Assembly (NCBI GenBank): GCA_030145245.1
Contig: JAQYWC010000001.1
Span: forward strand, 248,001 to 312,000
DNA: 64,000 nucleotides
Origin: Desulfobacterium sp.
GTDB taxonomy: Bacteria; Desulfobacterota; Desulfobacteria; Desulfobacterales; Desulfobacteraceae
Reading direction: 5' to 3'
The translations under genes were made by a program, and so were the position numbers. Under the pieces are notes generated by a model. It was not told where the DNA came from, searched no databases, and was given only the letters and a program-made list of their open reading frames with translations. Each line of letters opens with the position of its first letter. The first letter of the stretch is position 1. Positions 34,674 through 44,535 of this stretch are shown piece by piece.

Positions 34674-35588
34674 TCAGGAGGTCATGCAGGAACAGAGGTT
34701 TCCAAAGATCTTTTTGTCGAACCTTCCTTCCAGCACCTCCTGCTTGATCAGCTGCAGGGTGTCAAAGGGGCTTTTTGCCTTCCGAAAGCTTTTATCCCTG
34801 TAAGTCAGGGGTTCGTAGCTGTCGATGAGACCGATGAGCTGGCTTTCAAAGGAGATGTTTGTGGCTGACATGGGATAGCCTGAGCCGTCGATCCGTTCGT
34901 GGTGTTCCAGGGCTACTTCGGCCACCATGGGATCAAAGGTTCCCCAGCGGGTGATGATGTCATACCCTTTCAGGGGGTGGCTCTTATACGCGTCAAATTC
35001 CGCATCGGTTAGCTTTCTGTCCGCTTCGAGGATTTTCTGGCTTATTGCGGATGTCCCGATGTCGTGGAGCAGGGCTGCAAGCCCGATCTTTTTTGAAGCG
35101 GCCTCGCTGAGCTGTTCGCAGAAGCAGAAGCGCATGGCAATGGCAAGGACGTTCACCGTGTGGTCGACGATCAGGGAAGAGCCCGAAGCGACCATGGTCA
35201 TGGCCTTCAGCAGCTCCGAGTCTTTTGCATACCCTTTAAAGAAGATTTCAATGGTTTCGGGCAGGGCGTCAAGGGTTTCCTGGCAAGGGTCCTCCAGTGC
35301 TTCCTGAACGATGCGGCCCACTACTGTTTTAACCGTTTTCACTCCCTTGGAGGCTATCTCTCTTGCAAGATCGATGTTCAGGGCCGCCTGGAGTTCTTTG
35401 GCTGCAGCTCTTTTGTCTTTTTTGAGGATAAAGAGCGGGGGATGCTTATGGGTCTCAACCCTTGATTCTGCAATGGGTTCCCCCTCTTTTTTGTAGAGAT
35501 GGAACTCGCTGTCCTCTGTTTTGTAAAAAAGCTGGGTCTTATGGTAGAAGTCGATCTGGGAATGTTTTATTTGAATGTAGTCGTCCAT
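34674..35588 (-). CDS. HD-GYP-type phosphodiesterase-like protein
   Basis: The protein has 304 residues from ATG 35588; an upstream in-frame ATG at 35687 gives an extra hydrophobic stretch and is less likely, but no strong RBS decides it. The C-terminal half is an HD domain: HDIGTSAISQKIL, KSHPLKGYDIITRWG, HHERIDGSGYP (the GYP element) and IDSYEPLTYRD. Such proteins cleave c-di-GMP. The N-terminal half (about 1-120) is not recognised. Its position beside motAB/pilZ and opposite the ABC genes suggests motility-linked c-di-GMP turnover. Confidence 0.78.
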   Translation of the reverse strand: MDDYIQIKHSQIDFYHKTQLFYKTEDSEFHLYKKEGEPIAESRVETHKHPPLFILKKDKRAAAKELQAALNIDLAREIASKGVKTVKTVVGRIVQEALEDPCQETLDALPETIEIFFKGYAKDSELLKAMTMVASGSSLIVDHTVNVLAIAMRFCFCEQLSEAASKKIGLAALLHDIGTSAISQKILEADRKLTDAEFDAYKSHPLKGYDIITRWGTFDPMVAEVALEHHERIDGSGYPMSATNISFESQLIGLIDSYEPLTYRDKSFRKAKSPFDTLQLIKQEVLEGRFDKKIFGNLCSCMTS

Positions 35589-35723
35589 GGCGGGAACATA
35601 CTTCCGTAAATTTAAGATGTCAATGAAAATGAGCAATAATTGTAAGAGGATCTCCTTGATATGAAAGGGGTCAGATGGTATACCCAAACCTTGCAGACAA
35701 CGTCAACTGGTTTGGGAGGGATG

Positions 35724-37607
35724 ATGAACAGAACAACGGGCATAAGGCTTGCGGCGGTTTTCCTGGTTGCTTTACTTTTTGGATGTGCCGACAGCGACAC
35801 GGAATCAACAGAGAAGACCCATGGCAAGTCAACTGTTGCCGGGTCAGCCCCTGTTATACCCAGGGTAACGGCAACGCTTCCCGATAACATTCAATGGATT
35901 ACCAACGACAGTGATCCTGTTTTCTCTTCCCCCGAGGCCGTCAAGGGCGGGACTTTCCATTCCGCTATCCTGAGTTTTCCCAGGACCTTCAGGCTGGTGG
36001 GACCGGATTCCAACGGCACTTTTGCAGGGCCTTTGCGTGCCAACAACCTCTCCCTGATCAACATCCACCCAAACACCGGAAAGGTGATCCCCGAGCTTGC
36101 CACCCACTGGGCCTTCAACCATGACAAAAAGACCATGTTCTTTAAGCTTAACCCCAAGGCCCGCTGGTCCGACGGCGTTCCTGTTACGGCCTGGGATTAT
36201 GCCTATACCCTGGAGTTCATGCGCTCTCCCCATATCATCGCCCCTTTTTACAACGATTACTACGCAAGGGAGATCGAATCGGTGATCGTGTATGATGACT
36301 ACACCATTTCCGTGAAAAGCACCAAGGCCATGCCCGAACTCTATCTCAGGCTGGGAATCGCTCCCACGCCTGAGCATTTCTTCGGCGCCCTGGATGAGAC
36401 CTTTGTGGAGAAGTACAACTGGGATGTGGCTCCCAACACCGGCCCTTACATGATCTCGGATTTTAAAAAGGGCAAGCATGTCAGGTTCAAGCGCAAGAAA
36501 GACTGGTGGGCAAAGGATTTGCGATTCTTCAAGAACCGGTTCAACGTGGACACGGTGATGTTCAAGGTTGTCAGGGACTACAATATGCTTTGGGAGTACT
36601 TCAAAAAGGGCGAGATCGACGTTTTTGCCCTGACCATGCCCAAGTACTGGTATGACAGGGCCGACACCCGGGTGTTCAACCGTGGGTATGTAAAGAAGAT
36701 CTGGTTTTTCAATGATACCCCGCTCAATCCCATGGGCATGTGGCTCAACCAGGACAAGGAGATCTTCAAGGATAAGCGGGTAAGGAGCGCCTTCAGCCAC
36801 GCCATGAACGTGGAGAAGGTGATCGACAAGGTGCTCAGGGGCGACTATTTCAGGCTCTCCCAGGCCTTCATGGGGTATGGGGAGTACACCAATCCCGATA
36901 TCGAGCCCAGGCGGTTCAGCATCCAAAGGGTGGAGGAGTTGATGACCGATGCCGGGTGGACCCGGGGCAGCGACGGGATCTGGCAGAAACAGGGCAACCG
37001 TTTTTCCGTGGAGGTGACCTATGGATTTGATGAGCACACCCCAAGGCTTGTGGTACTCAAGGAGGAGGCCCTGAAGGCAGGGGTGGAGCTGAGGCTCCAG
37101 AAGCTCGACAGCACGGCGACCTTTAAGAAATTCCTCGAGAAAAAGCACGACGTGGCCTGGATGGCCTGGAGCACCAGCCTGCGTCCCTCCTACTGGCAGG
37201 GGTGGCATTCCGACAATGCCCACAAGACCCAGACCAACAACATCACCAACACGGACGATCCTGTGCTTGACGGTCTCATCGATCAATACCGGTCAAGCCT
37301 GGACGAAAACGAACGCAAGTCCCTGTCAAGGACCATCCAGCAGAAGATCCACGACCAGGCAGCCTTTGTGCCGACCTTCATGGTTCCCTATGTCCGCCAG
37401 GGATTCTGGCGCTGGATGAGGCTTCCCGAATCCCACGGCACCAAATTATCCAGTTCCCTGTTCGACCCCTTTGACTCCACCTCAGGCGGCCTGTTCTGGT
37501 ATGACCGGGCATTGCACGACCAGACCCGGGAGGCCATGAAGAGCGGGGAGTCCTTTGAACCTGAAACCATTGTGGATAAAACGTTTAAACCTGGAGTACT
37601 CCATTGA
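35724..37607 (+). CDS. Peptide-type ABC transporter solute-binding lipoprotein (YejA-like)
   Basis: The protein has 627 residues from ATG 35724 (GGGAGG just upstream; ATG 35721 abuts that site). Signal peptide with lipobox LLFGC (about residues 14-18). Family 5 solute-binding features: LATHWAFNHDKKTMFFKLNPKARWSDGVPVTAWDYAYT and KRVRSAFSHAMN. The length and the FNDTPLNPMGMWLNQ region resemble YejA, a microcin/oligopeptide binder. It overlaps the first ATPase gene by four bases (TTGA). Two permease genes normally expected between are missing here. Confidence 0.85.
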   Translation: MNRTTGIRLAAVFLVALLFGCADSDTESTEKTHGKSTVAGSAPVIPRVTATLPDNIQWITNDSDPVFSSPEAVKGGTFHSAILSFPRTFRLVGPDSNGTFAGPLRANNLSLINIHPNTGKVIPELATHWAFNHDKKTMFFKLNPKARWSDGVPVTAWDYAYTLEFMRSPHIIAPFYNDYYAREIESVIVYDDYTISVKSTKAMPELYLRLGIAPTPEHFFGALDETFVEKYNWDVAPNTGPYMISDFKKGKHVRFKRKKDWWAKDLRFFKNRFNVDTVMFKVVRDYNMLWEYFKKGEIDVFALTMPKYWYDRADTRVFNRGYVKKIWFFNDTPLNPMGMWLNQDKEIFKDKRVRSAFSHAMNVEKVIDKVLRGDYFRLSQAFMGYGEYTNPDIEPRRFSIQRVEELMTDAGWTRGSDGIWQKQGNRFSVEVTYGFDEHTPRLVVLKEEALKAGVELRLQKLDSTATFKKFLEKKHDVAWMAWSTSLRPSYWQGWHSDNAHKTQTNNITNTDDPVLDGLIDQYRSSLDENERKSLSRTIQQKIHDQAAFVPTFMVPYVRQGFWRWMRLPESHGTKLSSSLFDPFDSTSGGLFWYDRALHDQTREAMKSGESFEPETIVDKTFKPGVLH

Positions 37608-38587
37608 AGCCTGAGACCATTTTACGGATTAAAGACCTTGTTGTGAGCTTCACCATTGAAGGCAGACGGGTGGTGGCTGTTGATCATGCAGGGTTTGAGC
37701 TCTGCCGGGGGGAGACCCTGGGGGTTGTGGGGGAGTCCGGCTGCGGCAAGAGCGTCACGGCCCTCTCCGTCATGGGGCTTTTGCCCATACCCGCCGGCAC
37801 CATCGAATCCGGCAGCATCGAGTTCATGGGAGAGGATCTTCTCAAGCTTCCGAAGGAGGGCATGCAGGCGATCCGGGGGAAAAGGATCTCCATGATCTTC
37901 CAGGAGCCCATGACCGCCCTGAACCCGGTCCACAGGGTGGGGAAACAGATCAGGGAGGTGTACCAGCTGCACTTTCCCAGTCTCAGCAACGGTCAGATGA
38001 TCCGGGAGGCCGCCGGCATGCTGGCCAAGGTGGGGATCGCAGATCCTGAAAAGGTGCTCAACACCTATCCACATCAGCTTTCAGGCGGCATGCGCCAGCG
38101 GGTGATGATCGCCATGGCCCTTGCTGCAAAGCCGGAGATCCTCATTGCCGACGAGCCCACCACCGCCCTTGACGTGACGGTCCAGGCCCAGATCCTCGAT
38201 CTCATCAAATCCCTGCAAAAGGAGATGTCCATGGCCGTGGTCCTCATCACCCATGACCTTGGGGTCATTGCGGAGAACTGCGACCATGCCGTGGTGATGT
38301 ACGGCGGCCAGGTGGCAGAGACAGCCCCGGTCAGGGAGCTGTTCAGCAACCCCTGTCATCCTTACACCAAAGGGCTGTTGAGCTCCATTCCCGGGCTTTC
38401 GGGAACGCCAAAGAGCGTGCTTCCCACCATCCGGGGCATGGTGCCGTCCCTTGAGGACATGCCCCAGGGGTGCAGGTTCAGCACCCGTTGTCCTGTTGCT
38501 TTTGAGCCCTGCAATCTTGCATCTCCCCAAAAGCGCAAGCAGAAATCCGGCCATTTTGCCGCTTGTTACGATCTGGAGGAGAGGTGA
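37604..38587 (+). CDS. Peptide ABC transporter ATPase, OppD/DppD-like
   Basis: The protein has 327 residues from a TTG start (GGAG upstream) overlapping the binding-protein stop. Walker [13 protein letters not shown] (about 47-58), ABC signature [15 protein letters not shown], Walker [18 protein letters not shown]-loop ITHDLGVI, and a C-terminal oligopeptide-transporter tail with cysteines ([15 protein letters not shown]) typical of OppD. It powers peptide import from the cytosolic face. Its stop overlaps the next start (TGATG). Confidence 0.9.
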   Translation: MKPETILRIKDLVVSFTIEGRRVVAVDHAGFELCRGETLGVVGESGCGKSVTALSVMGLLPIPAGTIESGSIEFMGEDLLKLPKEGMQAIRGKRISMIFQEPMTALNPVHRVGKQIREVYQLHFPSLSNGQMIREAAGMLAKVGIADPEKVLNTYPHQLSGGMRQRVMIAMALAAKPEILIADEPTTALDVTVQAQILDLIKSLQKEMSMAVVLITHDLGVIAENCDHAVVMYGGQVAETAPVRELFSNPCHPYTKGLLSSIPGLSGTPKSVLPTIRGMVPSLEDMPQGCRFSTRCPVAFEPCNLASPQKRKQKSGHFAACYDLEER

Positions 38588-39555
38588 TGGAACCCATACT
38601 GTCGGTCAATAACCTGAAAAAGTACTTCCCTGTTTACGGCGGCATCTTCCTTCGGCGCCAGGGATGGGTCTATGCCGTGGATGATGTCAGCTTTGATGTC
38701 TTTCCCGGGGAAACCCTGGGCCTTGTGGGGGAGTCCGGCTGCGGCAAGACCACCCTTGGCCGGTGCATCGTGGGGCTGTACGCCTCAACCGCAGGCGAGA
38801 TAAATTTCCAGGGAAGCAACCTGGCCAAGCGGGACCGGCAACAGCTGAAATCCATGCGCCTCAAGATGCAGATGATCTTCCAGGATCCATTTGAATCCTT
38901 GAACTCACGTCACACTGTCCGGGAGATCCTGGAGGAGAAATACCGGATCCACGGGGTCAAAAATCAGCATTCCGGCCCCCAGCTGGCCACCCTTCTTGAA
39001 ACCGTGGGCCTGAGCCCCAGGGCCCTTGCGCGGTTTCCCCACGAGTTCTCCGGCGGCCAGCGCCAGCGGATCGGTATTGCCCGTGCCATCAGCCTTTCAC
39101 CCGACCTGATTGTGTGTGACGAGCCTGTGTCGGCCCTGGATGTGTCGGTCCAGTCCCAGATCCTTAACCTGCTGTTGACGCTCCAGCAGGAGATGGGGCT
39201 CACCTATCTCTTTATCTCCCATGACCTTTCCGTGGTAAAGCATGTGTCTGACCGCATTGCCGTCATGTATCTGGGCAGGATCGTTGAGATGGCCGACCGG
39301 GACGATCTTTTTGCTTCTCCCTCCCACCCCTATACCCAGGCCCTTCTCTCCGCCATTCCCATTGCCGACCCCAATGCACCAAAGCAGCGGATTATCCTTG
39401 AGGGCGAGATCCCCTCTCCTGAAAACCCGCCCACAGGGTGCCGTTTCCACACCCGCTGCCCCCATGCCATGGCTGTGTGCCAGAAAGAGGAACCCGTGTT
39501 CAAACCGATAAACCATGAGTGTGACACCCATTTTGCCGCCTGCCACCTGCTGTGA
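38587..39555 (+). CDS. Peptide ABC transporter ATPase, OppF/DppF-like
   Basis: The protein has 322 residues from ATG 38587 (GGAGGAGAGG upstream). Walker [14 protein letters not shown], signature [15 protein letters not shown], Walker [17 protein letters not shown]-loop [11 protein letters not shown], and the C-terminal Cys tail [16 protein letters not shown]-terminal [22 protein letters not shown] is typical of OppF. It forms a heterodimer with the upstream ATPase. No permease gene follows; the next gene is unrelated. Confidence 0.9.
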   Translation: MEPILSVNNLKKYFPVYGGIFLRRQGWVYAVDDVSFDVFPGETLGLVGESGCGKTTLGRCIVGLYASTAGEINFQGSNLAKRDRQQLKSMRLKMQMIFQDPFESLNSRHTVREILEEKYRIHGVKNQHSGPQLATLLETVGLSPRALARFPHEFSGGQRQRIGIARAISLSPDLIVCDEPVSALDVSVQSQILNLLLTLQQEMGLTYLFISHDLSVVKHVSDRIAVMYLGRIVEMADRDDLFASPSHPYTQALLSAIPIADPNAPKQRIILEGEIPSPENPPTGCRFHTRCPHAMAVCQKEEPVFKPINHECDTHFAACHLL

Positions 39556-39634
39556 CAAAAAAGGAATTTAAAGTTGCCGGGAATGTTGGTATGGTAGGGG
39601 ATAACCTACTTATCTAAAGCCATTGGATAGGATT

Positions 39635-40456
39635 ATGATTAAAAAAATTATTTCAGGCGGCCAGACAGGTGCCGACAGGGCGGCCCTTGACACGGCCATC
39701 AAATTCAACATAGATCATGGCGGATGGGTGCCCCTGGGCAGGCTTGCCGAGGACGGCGTGCTTTCCGACCGTTACCAGATGCAGGAGATGCCCACGGACA
39801 GCTATCCCAAACGCACGGAGCAGAACGTCAAGGGGGCCCACGGCACCCTGATTGTCAGCCGTGGCCCCCTTACCGGCGGGTCGCTGCTGACCCAGAAACT
39901 GGCCTCCCGCATTAAAAAGCCCTGCTGTCATCTCAACCTTGCCTCCATTGACGAATTTGAGGCAGCCATTGTCCTCAACTCCTTTATCTCGGATTACAAC
40001 ATCCAGGTTTTGAACGTGGCAGGCCCCAGGGCCAGCAAAGATCCGGGAGTCTACAGGGATGTAAAGGCTGTCCTTGAGACGGTGATCTACATGCAGCTCA
40101 TGGAGACAGAACCGGACGATCTCAAGGGCGAGGAATTCATCCTGATGGAGCGAAAACCTGCAGCCGCTGCCAAAACAATGGAGGAGGCCGTGGCGTTCCT
40201 GGCCAAGGACCTGAATCTCCGGACCCGCAGTTTCATTGCCAATTCACCGGATTCCCGCATCGCCTCCCTTTACTTTTCCATGGCGGACTACATGAAGGTC
40301 AAGCTGGGGCTGGATGCCGGCAACGTGGAGCTTGTCAAGGAGTGTTCCAGAGCAGAGGGCAAGGAAAGTCTTGATATCGAAGATGCTGCCATGATCGTTC
40401 TCAAACGCTTGAAGAAGCGGCTTGAAAAGGACCATGTGCTGAAGGTTGTGCGATGA
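39635..40456 (+). CDS. YpsA/SLOG-type putative molybdenum carrier protein with C-terminal extension
   Basis: The protein has 273 residues. Start at ATG 39635 (AGGA upstream). The N-terminal 150 residues match the family annotated as putative molybdenum carrier: ISGGQTGADRAALDTAI, GGWVPLGRLAEDG, GTLIVSRGPLTGGS and KPCCHLNL, a Rossmann-like SLOG nucleotide-binding fold. The extra part (about 165-273, EFILMERKPAAAAKTMEEAVAFLA to the end) is helical and not recognised. The stop overlaps the rhomboid start by four bases (ATGA), linking the two genes. Despite the name, metal transport is not established for the family. Confidence 0.75.
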   Translation: MIKKIISGGQTGADRAALDTAIKFNIDHGGWVPLGRLAEDGVLSDRYQMQEMPTDSYPKRTEQNVKGAHGTLIVSRGPLTGGSLLTQKLASRIKKPCCHLNLASIDEFEAAIVLNSFISDYNIQVLNVAGPRASKDPGVYRDVKAVLETVIYMQLMETEPDDLKGEEFILMERKPAAAAKTMEEAVAFLAKDLNLRTRSFIANSPDSRIASLYFSMADYMKVKLGLDAGNVELVKECSRAEGKESLDIEDAAMIVLKRLKKRLEKDHVLKVVR

Positions 40457-41427
40457 TTCCCATCCGGGATACCACCCCGTCCAGCACAGTTCCCGTTGTC
40501 ACTTACGCCATCATTGGCCTCAACACCCTTGTCTTTTTCATGCAGATGGGGCTTGCACCCGACGCAGCCGGTCTTTTTATTTACCGGTACGGGCTTGTGC
40601 CTGCAAAGTACACCGTGCCCGAGGTGTCTGCCTATTTCCCTCTGTCCAACCTGTTCTTTTCAACCGGTTCCTACATGTTCCTCCATGGCGGGTTCTGGCA
40701 TTTCATCGGCAACATGTGGTTCCTCTACATCTTTGGGGACAATGTGGAGGATCACCTGGGATCCCCCAGGTTCGTGGTGTTCTACATCTTGAGCGGCTTT
40801 GCCTCGGCGCTCCTTCACTTTATGCTCAATCCCGTGTCAACCGTGCCGACCATCGGGGCCAGCGGCGCCATCGCAGGCGTGATGGGGGCTTACTTCATCC
40901 TATACCCCAAGTCAAAGATCCTGACCCTGATTCCCATCATCTTCATCCCCTGGTTCGTGGAGATCCCGGCCTTTCTCTTTCTGGGATTCTGGTTCATGAT
41001 GCAGTTCTTTAACGCAGCCGGTAACGGCAGTTCCGGCATTGCCTGGTGGGCCCATGTGGGGGGATTTGTTGCAGGCATGGTGATGGTGAAGCTCAGCCCC
41101 AGGCTGCCGGCATCAGGGGCCGGGCTGAGGCTCAAGAAGATGACGGCCAGGAAACGGACCCCAAAACTCCAGGTGATCCAGGCACAGCCCGTGGGCCACA
41201 CCCCGGATCTGACAGGCCGGATAGAGATCTCCTCCCTGGAGGCCCTCACCGGAACCCGGAAGATCGTCAACATTCCCTGGGGTTTTTACAAGCGCCTCTA
41301 CCGGGTAAAGGTACCTTCCGGGGTAAAACAGGGCACCCGGCTGCGCCTGGCCGGCATGGGCAGGGGGCCTTCCGGTGGGGACCGGGGGGACATGTACCTG
41401 AGTGTTGTGATTAAAAATGCGATTTAG
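40453..41427 (+). CDS. Rhomboid intramembrane serine protease with C-terminal DnaJ-C-like domain
   Basis: The protein has 324 residues. Six membrane segments fill about 15-215; HGGFWHFIGNMWFLYIFGD is the conserved rhomboid loop, catalytic serine in GASGAIAGVMG (about 136-138) and catalytic histidine in HVGGFVAGM (about 200). After a basic linker, residues about 250-322 (EISSLEALTGTRKIVN, YRVKVPSGVKQGTRLRLAG, GDRGDMYLSVVI) read like the second half of a DnaJ/CbpA substrate-binding C-domain. Rhomboids cut membrane proteins; the added domain may hold unfolded client segments on the cytosolic side. The fusion is unusual as far as I know. Eleven bases overlap the next gene. Confidence 0.82.
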   Translation: MIPIRDTTPSSTVPVVTYAIIGLNTLVFFMQMGLAPDAAGLFIYRYGLVPAKYTVPEVSAYFPLSNLFFSTGSYMFLHGGFWHFIGNMWFLYIFGDNVEDHLGSPRFVVFYILSGFASALLHFMLNPVSTVPTIGASGAIAGVMGAYFILYPKSKILTLIPIIFIPWFVEIPAFLFLGFWFMMQFFNAAGNGSSGIAWWAHVGGFVAGMVMVKLSPRLPASGAGLRLKKMTARKRTPKLQVIQAQPVGHTPDLTGRIEISSLEALTGTRKIVNIPWGFYKRLYRVKVPSGVKQGTRLRLAGMGRGPSGGDRGDMYLSVVIKNAI

Positions 41428-43975
41428 CAAATGGTTTAAAGGGATCATAGCATTTCTGTTCATCGGGGGACTGGTGGCAGTGCTCCTGTTTTATCTCCTT
41501 GTTCCCCCCCTTGCCGAGCGGATGGTGCTTGCGCGGGTAAGACAGATCCCGGGGCTTGAAGAGTTCAGCCTCCGTATCCGGTCCATAGGGTTTTCCGGTG
41601 CCGACATCCAGGCAATCACCACGGGTACAAGCCTCTCCATTGACGCAGTTCATGTGGTTTACTCCATCTCTTCGCTCCTGGAGAAACGCATTGAACAGGT
41701 TGTGATCACAGGCCTTGATCTCAAGGGTGTTATTACTCCGGCTGGACCCAGGTTTGCCGATTTTTCCATGGAGAAAGATCCCGATGCACCGGCGCAACCC
41801 GCAACCGGGATGCCAAAGGAGCTCTTTGCCCTGCTGCCTGAAACCATCCGGGTGACCCACTCGGTTGTCTCCATGACCATGGACAACCATCACATGAGGC
41901 TCCCGTTGGATCTCTCCTTTGCAGTCAAGCACTCGGATAACCGTGTCCTTGTGCTGATGAAGCTTTTCCCCTTTGGCGAAACCGTTGAAATGGCTGTCCG
42001 GGCCACCCCTGAAACAGGGCTTGAGACCGTTGAACTCAAGGCGGACGGGTTCGGTCTTGCCCATCTCCAGCCCCTGGCCGATGCCTTTGCCCCGGGGATC
42101 ACGCTTGACGGGCCCACCGATCTTCATATCTCGAAAACAATGGACAGCGATTGGGTCATGACCCTCTCCCGTCTGGGAGTGGACAAACCCCAGACGCTTA
42201 CGGTCAGTGATCTGGTCTGCACGATACCCACACTCTCGCCCCTGTCTGCGGCAGGCTCCCTTGTCCTTGAAACGCCCATGGTCCGGCCGGTGGCTGTTAA
42301 TTATACTGCCAGCCTTGGCCCGGACAGCGGATGGACCTTAGGCGTTAAGGTCGCAAACCATCAGCCCAAAGCCTATGGGCTTGTCCTGGGAGAGAATGAG
42401 CTTGTGGTCATGGCCCCCAGGCTCGACATGAAGGTGAGTGGAAAAGGCTCCCTGGGGGACGTGGCGTTTACAGCAAAAGCGGACAAGTGCGGTGTAACCA
42501 TTGAAAATGCGTCAGGGTCGATCTCCGGCCTGGAACTCCAGGGCAAAGGAAACTTCAACCTGGAGGGGGACCATGACCGCCTCGACCTCACCTTTACGGC
42601 AACGTCCGGCCCTGTGAAAGTCGTTGCCAAGGATGTTTTTGCCAGGGCCCCGGCGGTGAAAATTCCAGGGAGCCTGGTTCTGGACAGCAACTTCACGCCC
42701 AGGGTGACCGTTATCCCAACGGTGAACGGCGCCCGGGCCGGATCGTCTACTGCCAAGGTCACGGCCAAAAATATCTCATTCTCCCTTCCGGTCTCCCTGC
42801 CCCTGGGCGGGGATCCCCAGGCAGGAACGTTTCGGATCGCAAGGCTCATCCACAACAAGCAAACAGTCGGCGGGTTGAACGGCACCATGGATCAGACCGA
42901 TGACGGTTTCATTGCCAGGGGCAGGGTGGATCTCTCCCCCATCCTGGGAACTGACCCGGCCCCGGGAGTTGATTTCAACCTGAGGGCCTGGCTGCTGCCG
43001 GACCGCTCCCCGAAGTTAGAGGCGCAGGTCGATTTTAAAAAGCAGGAGATTGCATCCGGGAATATTCCAGCCCATTATCTTGCCCAAACCTCTGATCTTG
43101 AGTTCTCATTCTTTGTTGACGCCTTTGCCAGGCTCGTGTTTGAGAACAACCAGCCAAGGTGCACGCTTGATCTTAATGTCACCAATGGCCGGGTGACAAG
43201 CGATGAAAAAAACCTCCGTGTCAATGGCATCAATGCAAGCCTTGGATTCGATGATCTCCTTTCCATAAGGAGCAGGCCCGGCCAGGTGGTGACCGTTAAG
43301 TCCGTAAAGATACACGACATCGCCATCTCCGACGCAAAACTTAACTACACCCTGGAATCACCGGATTCTTTCCTGGTGGAGCATGCCGGGTTCAACTGGT
43401 GTGACGGCCGGGTCAGTACGGAATCCATGCGGATCGTTGCCGACAAGGAGGACTACAGCCTGACCCTCTTCTGCGACAGGCTCAAGCTCTCGGAGATCCT
43501 TCGCCAGGTGGGCTCCTTCCATGCCGAAGGGGAGGGCTCCCTGAACGGCCGTATCCCGGTCTCCTACTCCAAGGGCAACATATCCTTTAACAACGGATTC
43601 CTCTTTTCCACCCCGGGCAGGGGAGGAAAGATCCGAATTCAGGGAACCGAAATCCTCACCGCAGGCATTCCCAAGAACTCCCTCCAGTACACCCAGGTCG
43701 ACCTTGCCCGGGAGGCTTTGAAGGATTACCAGTACAAATGGGCCAAGCTCGCATTCAACACAAAAGGGGAGACCCTGCTTGTGAACATGGAGTTTGACGG
43801 AGAGCCGGAGAACCGCCTGCCCTTTGTATACAAAAAGGAGATAGGCGGCTTTGTCCGGGTGGGGGCATCAAGCCCGGGCTCGAAATTCCAGGGTATCAAG
43901 ATAGACGTCAACCTGGAGCTTCCCTTTAACCGGGTCATGAAATTCGGCAGCAAACTCAAAAATCTGATGAACTGA
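41417..43975 (+). CDS. YdbH/AsmA-like envelope protein
   Basis: The protein has 852 residues with an N-terminal signal anchor (about 8-32, GIIAFLFIGGLVAVLLFYLL). The long beta-rich middle fits the AsmA/TamB/YdbH group that bridges inner and outer membrane, and the C-terminal segment (EGSLNGRIPVSYSKGNIS, GFLFSTPGRGGKIRI, DLAREALKDYQYKWAKL) matches the YdbH family closely. In enterobacteria YdbH moves phospholipid between membranes. Small YnbE/YdbL partners are not present here. It overlaps the rhomboid gene by 11 bases, so both are probably co-translated. Confidence 0.78.
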   Translation: MRFSKWFKGIIAFLFIGGLVAVLLFYLLVPPLAERMVLARVRQIPGLEEFSLRIRSIGFSGADIQAITTGTSLSIDAVHVVYSISSLLEKRIEQVVITGLDLKGVITPAGPRFADFSMEKDPDAPAQPATGMPKELFALLPETIRVTHSVVSMTMDNHHMRLPLDLSFAVKHSDNRVLVLMKLFPFGETVEMAVRATPETGLETVELKADGFGLAHLQPLADAFAPGITLDGPTDLHISKTMDSDWVMTLSRLGVDKPQTLTVSDLVCTIPTLSPLSAAGSLVLETPMVRPVAVNYTASLGPDSGWTLGVKVANHQPKAYGLVLGENELVVMAPRLDMKVSGKGSLGDVAFTAKADKCGVTIENASGSISGLELQGKGNFNLEGDHDRLDLTFTATSGPVKVVAKDVFARAPAVKIPGSLVLDSNFTPRVTVIPTVNGARAGSSTAKVTAKNISFSLPVSLPLGGDPQAGTFRIARLIHNKQTVGGLNGTMDQTDDGFIARGRVDLSPILGTDPAPGVDFNLRAWLLPDRSPKLEAQVDFKKQEIASGNIPAHYLAQTSDLEFSFFVDAFARLVFENNQPRCTLDLNVTNGRVTSDEKNLRVNGINASLGFDDLLSIRSRPGQVVTVKSVKIHDIAISDAKLNYTLESPDSFLVEHAGFNWCDGRVSTESMRIVADKEDYSLTLFCDRLKLSEILRQVGSFHAEGEGSLNGRIPVSYSKGNISFNNGFLFSTPGRGGKIRIQGTEILTAGIPKNSLQYTQVDLAREALKDYQYKWAKLAFNTKGETLLVNMEFDGEPENRLPFVYKKEIGGFVRVGASSPGSKFQGIKIDVNLELPFNRVMKFGSKLKNLMN

Positions 43976-44014
43976 GACAAGTGAAATACCAACAATATGA
44001 AACAGAGGAAAAAG

Positions 44015-44530
44015 ATGAACCTGGCACAATTTTATATCGAATCACTGAACCTGGAAAAACATCCCGAAGGCGGCTACTTCAAAGAAACTTACAGGGATCA
44101 GGGACAGATCCCGGAAACAGCCCTGCCCGACGGTTTTGACGGACCACGATCGTTTTCAACATCGATCTATTTTCTCCTCCCCGGGGAGGAGATCTCCGCT
44201 TTTCACAGGATAAAGTCGGACGAGATCTGGCATTACCACACGGGCGCAGCCATCAGGATCCATGTCATCGATCCCGACGGCAACTACTACACCCTGCTTG
44301 TGGGTAAAGACCCTGGCAACAACGAGGCGTTCCAGCAGGTGGTCCCGGCAGGATGCTGGTTTGCTGCCGAATGCACCGATCCCCGCTCATATTCCCTTGC
44401 CGGCTGCACCGTGGCCCCGGGATTTGACTTCAACGACTTTGAGCTGCCAAACCGCCAGACCCTGGTGGAGCTGTTTTCCCAGCATCAGACCATCATCGAA
44501 CGGTTCACAAAAGTGTCCACTTTTACCTGA
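44015..44530 (+). CDS. Cupin, DUF985 family
   Basis: The protein has 171 residues from ATG 44015 (GAGGAA five bases upstream; an upstream ATG at 43997 lacks one). LEKHPEGGYFKETYRD, STSIYFLLPGEEISAFHRIKSDEIWHYH and FDFNDFELPNR are typical of the DUF985 cupin family; the histidines of the HxxxxDEIWHYH motif could hold a metal. Enzymatic function is unknown, possibly sugar- or carbon-related. It ends six bases before the convergent amidase gene. Confidence 0.82.
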   Translation: MNLAQFYIESLNLEKHPEGGYFKETYRDQGQIPETALPDGFDGPRSFSTSIYFLLPGEEISAFHRIKSDEIWHYHTGAAIRIHVIDPDGNYYTLLVGKDPGNNEAFQQVVPAGCWFAAECTDPRSYSLAGCTVAPGFDFNDFELPNRQTLVELFSQHQTIIERFTKVSTFT

Positions 44531-44535
44531 CCAGT

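Noticed and set aside
35844-37286. Long reverse-strand open frame (480 codons) opposite the solute-binding protein gene
   Set aside because: The forward frame has a lipobox and family 5 motifs; the reverse frame shows no domain and is a codon-bias shadow.
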